From positions 1-53,445 of the forward strand of contig JAKOVF010000238.1 in assembly GCA_029782225.1 (NCBI GenBank): a stretch of 53,445 nt of DNA, given 5' to 3'. Of the stretch, positions 47,922 to 53,445 are shown piece by piece. The stretch's first letter is position 1; each line of letters starts with the position of its first letter. The translations under genes and the position numbers were made by a program. The stretch is from Chloroflexota bacterium. Lineage in GTDB: Bacteria > Chloroflexota > Anaerolineae > Anaerolineales > Villigracilaceae. The notes under the pieces are model-generated. The model had not been told where the DNA came from, searched no databases, and saw nothing but the letters and a program-made list of their open reading frames with translations.

Positions 47922-47954
47922 AGGTGACAGTCACCTTCAAGGTGACTGTCACCT
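47922..47954. repeat. Perfect nested palindrome abutting the ATPase start
   Basis: Arms of 16 bases around one base; each arm is itself a palindrome (aggtgac-a-gtcacct). It ends on the base before ATG 47955, so it could hinder ribosome loading on a read-through transcript. Confidence 0.85.
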
Positions 47955-50795
47955 ATGAATTCCATGAGTACCACTCCGATTTTCAACCTGCGAGTCCCCG
48001 AAATATACGAGGCACTGGAAACATCCAGCAATGGACTCGCAAATACAGAGGCAGAAGCGCGCCTTTCCCTGTACGGCCAGAACCTTCTCTCGAAAGAAAA
48101 GAGGACGCCGGTCTGGGAAAAGTTTGCGCACGAGCTTTTGCATTCGTCGGCGTTGGTGCTGCTCATCGTCGGTTTGGTGGCCCTTTCACAGCGCGATTGG
48201 CTGCTGGCAATCAGCATCTGGAGCATCATCATCGTCAACACCGCGTTTTCATTCTGGCGGGAACATCGCGCGGAACAGGCGATTGAAAGACTGCGCGAGA
48301 TCCTTCCGTCCTTTGCTCACATCATCCGCGAGGGACAGGAGAGTTATATTCCATCCAGCCAGGTTGTCCCGGGCGATGTGCTGGTACTGGCAGAAGGGGA
48401 CAACATCCCTGCAGATGCGCGCGTGATCGAAGAATTCGGATTGAGGACCAACAATTCGACATTGACGGGGGAAGCGATCCCCGCACGCAAAATGGCGGAC
48501 CCTTCGTATCAGAACGGGGTCAGTGAGCTGGACCGGCCCAATTTGATCTTTGCCGGGACATCGGTCGCTTCGGGCACCGGGCGAGCCGTTGTGTATGCCA
48601 CGGGCATGATGACCCAATTCGGACGGATCGCGCACCTCACGCAATCGATTACCGAAGAACCTACTCCTTTTTTTAAAGAACTAAATCGGGTCAGAAAATT
48701 CATTTCCTGGGTTGCCCTGTTGGTCGGCGCCATTGTCGCCTCCGTTGGTTATTTTTCTCTGGGCATGCCCTTGAGAGAAGTGACGCTGCTTGCGCTGGGC
48801 ATCGTCGTCGCGGTGATACCGGAAGGACTCGTTGCCACTCTCACTCTGTCTTTGGCGGCGGCAGTTCAACGTCTCGCGCAAAGAGGCGTGCTTGCCAAGA
48901 AACTATCCACGGTGGAGCGGCTGGGACTCGTTTCCGTCATCTGCACCGATAAAAGCGGGACCCTGACCCAGAATCAAATGACGGTGCGCGATATCTGGGT
49001 GGCGCGTAAACGCGTCAAGGTATCAGGGGTGGGATACGAGCCAAAGGGAAGTTTCGCGCCGGAGCCAAAGGGCACCGTCTGGGAAAAAGACCTGTTATGT
49101 TTATTGGAGGCCGCGGCGAGCTGCAACAATGCGCGTGTGAACTCTCCTTCGATGGAACATCCAACCTGGACCAGCCTCGGCGACCAAACCGAAGCAGCTT
49201 TGAAAGTGGCTGCGATGAAAGCCAATATCACCGACGACGCGGTGCGGCGGATCATCCCACGCGTCCATGAGCTTCCTTTTGATGCTCGCCGCAAACGGAT
49301 GACGACCATTCATCGCGACACAAAGGGTGAGGTCGCTTTTGTCAAAGGTGCGCCGCGCGAGGTCTTGCAGCTTTGCACGCGCATACTGATCAACGGCGAA
49401 ATACATCCTCTGACGAATGAATTGCGCAGTGAGATCCTGGCGGTCAACGACGATTATGCGCGCGGCGCACTCCGTGTGCTGGCACTGGCGCGGCGGCAGC
49501 TCCCTCCACGCACCGGCGCGTATACATCGGAAAGCGTTGAAACTGATCTGACTTTTCTCGGCCTGATGGCCATGATGGATCCACCGAGGCCGCAGGTTGA
49601 GAAGGCAATCCAGATTTGCCGCGAGGCGAATATTCGGATCGTGATGATCACCGGAGATTATGGGCTGACGGCTGAATCACTGGCTCGCCGTGTAGGGATG
49701 CTGACCACCCGGAAGCCAACCATCCTGACCGGGGCAGAGTTGGATGAGCTTTCCGATGTGGCGCTGCAGGAACTGCTGGAGAAAGAGGTCATCTTTGCAC
49801 GGATGGCCCCCGAGCACAAGCTGAGACTGGTCTCTGCATTTCAGCAACGCGGTGAAGTGGTGGCGGTAACTGGCGATGGAGTCAACGACGCACCGGCGCT
49901 GCGCAAAGCGGATGTGGGCATTTCAATGGGCATTGTCGGCACCGATGTGGCAAAGGAAGCCGCTGATATTATTTTGACCGAGGATGACTTTGGCGCGATC
50001 ACGTCTGCCATTGAAGAGGGGCGCGCCATCTACGACAATATCCGCAAATTCATCACTTACATCTTTTCGAGCAATGTCCCGGAATTGATGCCGTTCATCG
50101 TCAAAGCTTCTTTCCCCTTGATGCCGCTGGCCCTGCGCGTGAGACAAATCCTGGCCATTGACCTCGGCACGGATATGTTCCCGGCGCTCGCGCTTGGCAT
50201 GGAAAAGCCGGAGCCGGATGTCATGAAACGCCCGCCGCGATCCCGCAACCAGCCGCTGATCGACCGCGGTTTGTTGTGGCGCGCCTTTGGCTGGCTGGGC
50301 ATGATCGAAGCCGCTTTATGTTTTGCAGGATTTATTACCATCTTTATTCTTTCCGGGCATGTAGGTGACATCGGTTTGTCTCCTCTGGCCAGGATATCCG
50401 TCCCCGCGAATTTCCGGCTGTCATTGTCTTTTCGGGATACACTTCTCCTGGCGACAACCGTCTATCATGCAGGTGTGGTGATGGCGCAAGTGGGAAATGC
50501 CCTGGCCTGCCGCTCGGACCGCGCCCGCAGTTCTTCGCTGGGGTGGCTGAGCAATAAATATCTGTGGATTGGTATTATCATAGAGATGTCGGTCATCCTC
50601 AGCATCATCTATATTCCATTCCTCGCGAAACTGTTCGAGCATGTGCCCCTGCCTGGCTGGATCTGGATCGGCCTCGCATTGAATGCACCGGTGTTGTATT
50701 CCTTTGAATGGATACGAAAACTGATCAATCGAGGCGTCAAAAAAAAACGCTTTGAAAGACCTTCGGTATTTTCTTTACAGGAGGCGAATCAATGA
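47955..50795 (+). CDS. P-type cation ATPase with Na,K-ATPase (type IIC) signature residues
   Basis: A 946-residue P2-type ATPase. It has an N-terminal Cation_ATPase_N domain, the phosphorylated Asp near 332 (CTDKSGTLTQNQ), TGDYGLTAESLA and TGDGVNDAPALRKADVG. The ion-site helices read PEGLVAT (Glu about 290), SSNVPEL (Asn 707, Glu 710) and IDLGTDMFPALAL (Asp 736, Asp 740), then KRPPR. IDLGTD matches Na,K-ATPase rather than the NLVTD of Ca2+ pumps, so Na+, K+ or H+ are more likely than Ca2+. No beta subunit is visible. It overlaps the first TrkA-like gene by four bases. ATG 47964 is an alternative start. Confidence 0.88.
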   Translation: MNSMSTTPIFNLRVPEIYEALETSSNGLANTEAEARLSLYGQNLLSKEKRTPVWEKFAHELLHSSALVLLIVGLVALSQRDWLLAISIWSIIIVNTAFSFWREHRAEQAIERLREILPSFAHIIREGQESYIPSSQVVPGDVLVLAEGDNIPADARVIEEFGLRTNNSTLTGEAIPARKMADPSYQNGVSELDRPNLIFAGTSVASGTGRAVVYATGMMTQFGRIAHLTQSITEEPTPFFKELNRVRKFISWVALLVGAIVASVGYFSLGMPLREVTLLALGIVVAVIPEGLVATLTLSLAAAVQRLAQRGVLAKKLSTVERLGLVSVICTDKSGTLTQNQMTVRDIWVARKRVKVSGVGYEPKGSFAPEPKGTVWEKDLLCLLEAAASCNNARVNSPSMEHPTWTSLGDQTEAALKVAAMKANITDDAVRRIIPRVHELPFDARRKRMTTIHRDTKGEVAFVKGAPREVLQLCTRILINGEIHPLTNELRSEILAVNDDYARGALRVLALARRQLPPRTGAYTSESVETDLTFLGLMAMMDPPRPQVEKAIQICREANIRIVMITGDYGLTAESLARRVGMLTTRKPTILTGAELDELSDVALQELLEKEVIFARMAPEHKLRLVSAFQQRGEVVAVTGDGVNDAPALRKADVGISMGIVGTDVAKEAADIILTEDDFGAITSAIEEGRAIYDNIRKFITYIFSSNVPELMPFIVKASFPLMPLALRVRQILAIDLGTDMFPALALGMEKPEPDVMKRPPRSRNQPLIDRGLLWRAFGWLGMIEAALCFAGFITIFILSGHVGDIGLSPLARISVPANFRLSLSFRDTLLLATTVYHAGVVMAQVGNALACRSDRARSSSLGWLSNKYLWIGIIIEMSVILSIIYIPFLAKLFEHVPLPGWIWIGLALNAPVLYSFEWIRKLINRGVKKKRFERPSVFSLQEANQ

Positions 50796-51454
50796 AAGTG
50801 ATTGTGATGGGGTGCGGGCGAGTTGGGTCACAGGTCAGTCAGTTGCTTGCCAGGATGGGACATGAAGTTACAGTCATTGACCATGACGCCAATGCGCTCG
50901 CGCGGCTGGGCGCGGACTTCAAAGGCAAGGTGGTGCGCGGGATCGGTTTCGACCGCAGCGTCTTGCTGGAAGCTGGTGTCGAAACTGCCGAGGCATTCGT
51001 CGCCGCCAGTTCCTCCGATAATGCAAATATCGTGGCAGCGCGCACAGCCCGGAATATCTTTCATGTACCGAGAGTGGTGGCTCGTCTCTATGACCCGCTG
51101 CGCGCGGAAATCTATCAGCGGCTGGGGCTGACAACGATTTCCACGACCGGCTGGGGGGCGGAAAGAATCGTTGAAGTTGTCACGCACACAGACCTGGATG
51201 TGCTGCACCTTTTCCGGGATGGCGGTACAACCATGGTCCGCATCGAAATCCCTGCACGTTTGAACGGTTATCAGGTCTTTCAGCTAAATGTTCCAGGAGA
51301 AGTTCTGGTAGTCACAATTACTCGCAGTGACCAGACCTTCATCCCTGTGTCGGGCACCGAATTTCACGAGGGAGATATCGTCCATCTTGCGGTGATCCCC
51401 ACCTCCATGAACAGGCTCGAGGAAATGCTGGGAATCGAGAGGAGCCAGTTATGA
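50792..51454 (+). CDS. TrkA-like NAD-binding regulatory protein 1
   Basis: A 220-residue protein with an N-terminal RCK/TrkA-N Rossmann domain (GCGRVGSQ at residues 7-14, acidic ligand in VIDHD) and a C-terminal TrkA-C domain (IPARLNGYQVFQLNVPGEVL, in part, then FHEGDIVHLAV). Such proteins bind NAD(H) or nucleotides and gate K+ transporters. It overlaps the ATPase stop and the next TrkA gene start by four bases each (ATGA). No TrkH/KtrB gene is in the window, so its target is probably the permease or the ATPase. Confidence 0.92.
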   Translation: MKVIVMGCGRVGSQVSQLLARMGHEVTVIDHDANALARLGADFKGKVVRGIGFDRSVLLEAGVETAEAFVAASSSDNANIVAARTARNIFHVPRVVARLYDPLRAEIYQRLGLTTISTTGWGAERIVEVVTHTDLDVLHLFRDGGTTMVRIEIPARLNGYQVFQLNVPGEVLVVTITRSDQTFIPVSGTEFHEGDIVHLAVIPTSMNRLEEMLGIERSQL

Positions 51455-52122
51455 ATGTGATCGTAGTAGGCGGAGGCAACACCGGTTCCCATCTGGCGAA
51501 GATTTTGATCGACGGGGGGCACATTGTCCGTGTGATCGAGGAGCGGCCAGCCATCCTTGAAAAGCTGGCCCAGGAAATTTCACAGGGAAATATCATCGTC
51601 GGGGATGGAAGCTCTCCAATCATCCTGGAAAGGGCAGGGATCCAAAAAACACAGGTCCTGGTGGCTGTTACCGGTTCAGATGAGACGAATTTGGTGATCA
51701 CCTCTTTAGGGCGTTTTGAATTCAACGTGCAGCGCGTGATTGCACGCATTAATAACCCCAAGAATGCCTGGCTCTTCACGCCTGAAATGGGCGTGGATGT
51801 TGCGATAAATCAATCCGAGCTGCTGGCGGGCCTCACCGTTGAAGAGATGTCCATTGACGATATGATGACGCTGGCGAAATTGCGGCGTGGCAAGTATTCA
51901 CTGGTTGAGGAGAAAATCGCACCCCAATCCCCGGTCATTGGCGTCGCGATCAAGGATATGTCCCTGCCACAGAACTGCGTCATTTCCGGCATTATTCGCA
52001 ACGGGGAAATTGTCCTGCCAAGAGGCATTACCACGCTGGAAGCAGGCGATGAGGTCCTTGCACTGGTGGACAACAACGCCCGCGAGCAGCTGGCAAAATT
52101 CCTTACACGGCCAAAGGCATAG
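51451..52122 (+). CDS. TrkA-like NAD-binding regulatory protein 2
   Basis: A 223-residue protein, paralogous to the preceding one. It has GGGNTGSH at residues 7-14, IEERP as the acidic ligand region, GDGSSPIILERAGI and the TrkA-C ending with LEAGDEVLALVDN. The pair resembles the mycobacterial CeoB/CeoC arrangement, in which two different TrkA proteins probably form one complex. It is the last gene of the operon; no terminator is obvious after it. Confidence 0.92.
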   Translation: MNVIVVGGGNTGSHLAKILIDGGHIVRVIEERPAILEKLAQEISQGNIIVGDGSSPIILERAGIQKTQVLVAVTGSDETNLVITSLGRFEFNVQRVIARINNPKNAWLFTPEMGVDVAINQSELLAGLTVEEMSIDDMMTLAKLRRGKYSLVEEKIAPQSPVIGVAIKDMSLPQNCVISGIIRNGEIVLPRGITTLEAGDEVLALVDNNAREQLAKFLTRPKA

Positions 52123-52161
52123 TGCAGGGTTGTTGCTTCTCAGCCGCAGGTTCGTAGCCTG

Positions 52162-52167
52162 TATAAT
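52162..52167 (+). promoter_or_regulatory. -10 element for a leaderless 121-residue gene
   Basis: TATAAT ends eight bases before ATG 52176, and no Shine-Dalgarno is present. Confidence 0.5.
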
Positions 52168-52175
52168 GACTGAGT

Positions 52176-52541
52176 ATGGAACTCGCCCCGCTTCATTTCT
52201 TCGACCATCCAATCGATCCCATTTTCGATATCCCTCCGGCGCGTGAAAAAGCCCCGGACTGTCCCAATGGATTCATCTGGGATTCGAAATCCTACCGTGT
52301 CATTGAAATGCTCTCGGCCTGGACGGACTTCACGCGGCGCGGCAAGATGGCGCGCAACATGCGTCCTGAACATGCCGCGGTCGCGTCCACGCGCGGCTCG
52401 TTGAATGTGGGGCGATATTATTTTCGGGTCAAAGTGGATACGGGTCAGGTTTTCGATATTTATTACGACCGCGCCATGAAAAACGTGGACGAGCGCAAGG
52501 GTCAATGGTTCGTGTATCGCGAGCTGGCTATTCCCTTGTGA
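52176..52541 (+). CDS. DUF6504-like small protein
   Basis: A 121-residue soluble protein with a strand-rich C-terminal half. PNGFIWDSKSYRVIEMLSAW followed by GRYYFRVKVDTGQVFDIYYD resembles DUF6504 proteins, short uncharacterised proteins that I recall from Actinobacteria and Chloroflexota. Its transcript appears leaderless. The last 14 bases overlap the 3' end of the converging ndh gene. Function unknown. Confidence 0.65.
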   Translation: MELAPLHFFDHPIDPIFDIPPAREKAPDCPNGFIWDSKSYRVIEMLSAWTDFTRRGKMARNMRPEHAAVASTRGSLNVGRYYFRVKVDTGQVFDIYYDRAMKNVDERKGQWFVYRELAIPL

Positions 52542-53445
52542 TCAGCCGTACCTGCGTTTCATAGAAGAAGTAATCCCACGCCCAGTTGATCAACACCACC
52601 AGCCGATTGCGGAAACCAATCAGGCGGAAGATATGCAGTCCCACCCAGATCACCCAGGCAATGAATCCGCTGAACGAGAGTCCCCAGATCCGTGCCACAG
52701 CCGCATTGCGCCCGATGGTTGCCAGCAGGCCCGGGTCCCTGTAATGGAATGATCTCGCTTCTTCACCTTTCAGGATTCTCTGGATATTCTCCGCTGTGGC
52801 TTTCGCCTGCTGTTGAGCGACAGTCGCTAACATGGGCAGTGGCTGACCATTCCGATCTTCCACATAAGCCGCATCCCCCACGATAAATACCTGCGGGTGA
52901 GAGGCCAGCCGCAAACAGTCATCGACTCGAACGCGTCCCGCGGCTGCCTGCTGCAACCCGAGCATATCCAACATCCCGGCAGCTCTCACGCCGGCTGTCC
53001 AGATCAGGGTCTCGGCGCTGATTTTTGTTCCGTCGGCCAACGTGACCTGCTGACCGTTGTAGTCGGTCAATTTGGTATTCAGCATGACTTCGACGTGCTT
53101 GTGCGCTAAAAGCTCCAATGTTGCCTTGCGTAATTCAGGAGGATAGGCTGGCATCACGCTCGAACCCGCTTCCAGCAGCAGCACGCGCGCATCCTTCAAA
53201 TCCATCTGGGGGTAATCTTTCGCCATCACGTGGAGTATCAATTCAGCCAATGCCCCGGCGGTTTCCACACCGGTCGGGCCCCCACCGACCACGACAAAGG
53301 TCAACAACGCTCGCCGCTTTTCAATGTCCGCTTGACGGCTGGCTTTCTCGAAAACGCTGAGCAGGTGATTGCGAGTCTCTACGGCGCTGTCGACGTTTTT
53401 GAGTTGGAACGCATTTTCCTCCACTGATTGCATTCCAAAGAAATT
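52528..53445 (-). CDS. ndh: Type II NADH dehydrogenase (N-terminal part beyond window edge)
   Basis: The visible ~301 residues are the C-terminal two thirds of a non-proton-pumping NADH:quinone oxidoreductase. The frame continues off the right edge (upstream codons read NFFG before MQSVEENAFQLK). The NADH-binding motif is VVVGGGPTGVETAGALAEL, the second FAD motif is VFIVGDAAY, and an amphipathic C-terminal region with FSGFIAWVIWVGLHIFRLIG would sit on the membrane. It feeds electrons to the quinone pool that alternative complex III oxidises. It converges on the DUF6504-like gene with a 14-base overlap. Confidence 0.93.
   Translation of the reverse strand, partial: NFFGMQSVEENAFQLKNVDSAVETRNHLLSVFEKASRQADIEKRRALLTFVVVGGGPTGVETAGALAELILHVMAKDYPQMDLKDARVLLLEAGSSVMPAYPPELRKATLELLAHKHVEVMLNTKLTDYNGQQVTLADGTKISAETLIWTAGVRAAGMLDMLGLQQAAAGRVRVDDCLRLASHPQVFIVGDAAYVEDRNGQPLPMLATVAQQQAKATAENIQRILKGEEARSFHYRDPGLLATIGRNAAVARIWGLSFSGFIAWVIWVGLHIFRLIGFRNRLVVLINWAWDYFFYETQVRLITRE

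Noticed and set aside
47955..50795. Calcium pump annotation for the P-type ATPase
   Set aside because: Many automatic calls would give Ca2+, but IDLGTD in helix 6 and NxPE in helix 5 match the Na,K-ATPase pattern rather than the Ca2+-ATPase NLVTD and NxGE; the ion is left open.

Overview
The window looks like a chromosomal segment of a Chloroflexota bacterium, most likely class Anaerolineae. This is inferred from an alternative complex III respiratory operon, EntS-like MFS exporters, envelope genes carrying SHOCT-like hairpins, and several dispersed intergenic palindromes. No transposase, phage gene or CRISPR array is visible. Both ends cut genes: an electron-transfer flavoprotein alpha subunit on the left and a type II NADH dehydrogenase on the right.

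Layout. 1-4 kb: ETF-alpha, a methyltransferase/membrane-protein pair, an MFS exporter and a tRNA-Ser(GGA) whose 3' end is followed by two further partial copies of itself. 4-11.5 kb (minus strand): an alternative complex III operon (actA, a split actB1/actB2, actC, actD, actE, then a diheme cytochrome c) with no actF. 11.6-16 kb: a small membrane protein, a NarL-type regulator coupled to a trypsin-like protease, an HtrA-like protease, a ketopantoate reductase and an acetyltransferase. 16-21.8 kb (minus strand): a group of two MFS transporters and four proteins (DUF2089 regulator, beta-repeat protein, membrane protein, small protein) that all carry the same ~30-residue SHOCT-like helical hairpin. 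21.8-28 kb: CorA, a cytoplasmic alpha-amylase, an unknown membrane protein, a very acidic low-complexity protein, a YbaK-type deacylase, an HhH-GPD DNA glycosylase and a two-helix pore-like membrane protein.

28-52 kb is a large potassium/cation homeostasis island. It holds kdpFABC with additional small genes (32, 57 and 128 codons), a full-length KdpD with its regulator, a shorter KdpD-like kinase with its regulator, an orphan third regulator, and a kinase-less KdpD-like sensor fragment. A two-gene cassette (unknown soluble protein plus APC-superfamily, KimA/TrkB-like permease) occurs twice, once on each side of kdp. The second copy continues into a P-type ATPase with Na,K-ATPase (type IIC) signature residues, which overlaps two TrkA-like NAD-binding proteins.

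The most striking observation is a shared promoter architecture inside this island. Three minus-strand promoters (kdp operon, 57-codon gene, orphan regulator/cassette 1) each carry two 18-bp boxes with an 11-bp internal direct repeat. The boxes lie exactly 32 bp apart, and the proximal box ends exactly 11 bp before a TANANT -10 element. This fits a KdpE/PhoB-class operator and defines a candidate regulon, including a 57-codon membrane protein and an unnamed cassette protein. Assignments rest on reading motifs by eye; no database search was run.
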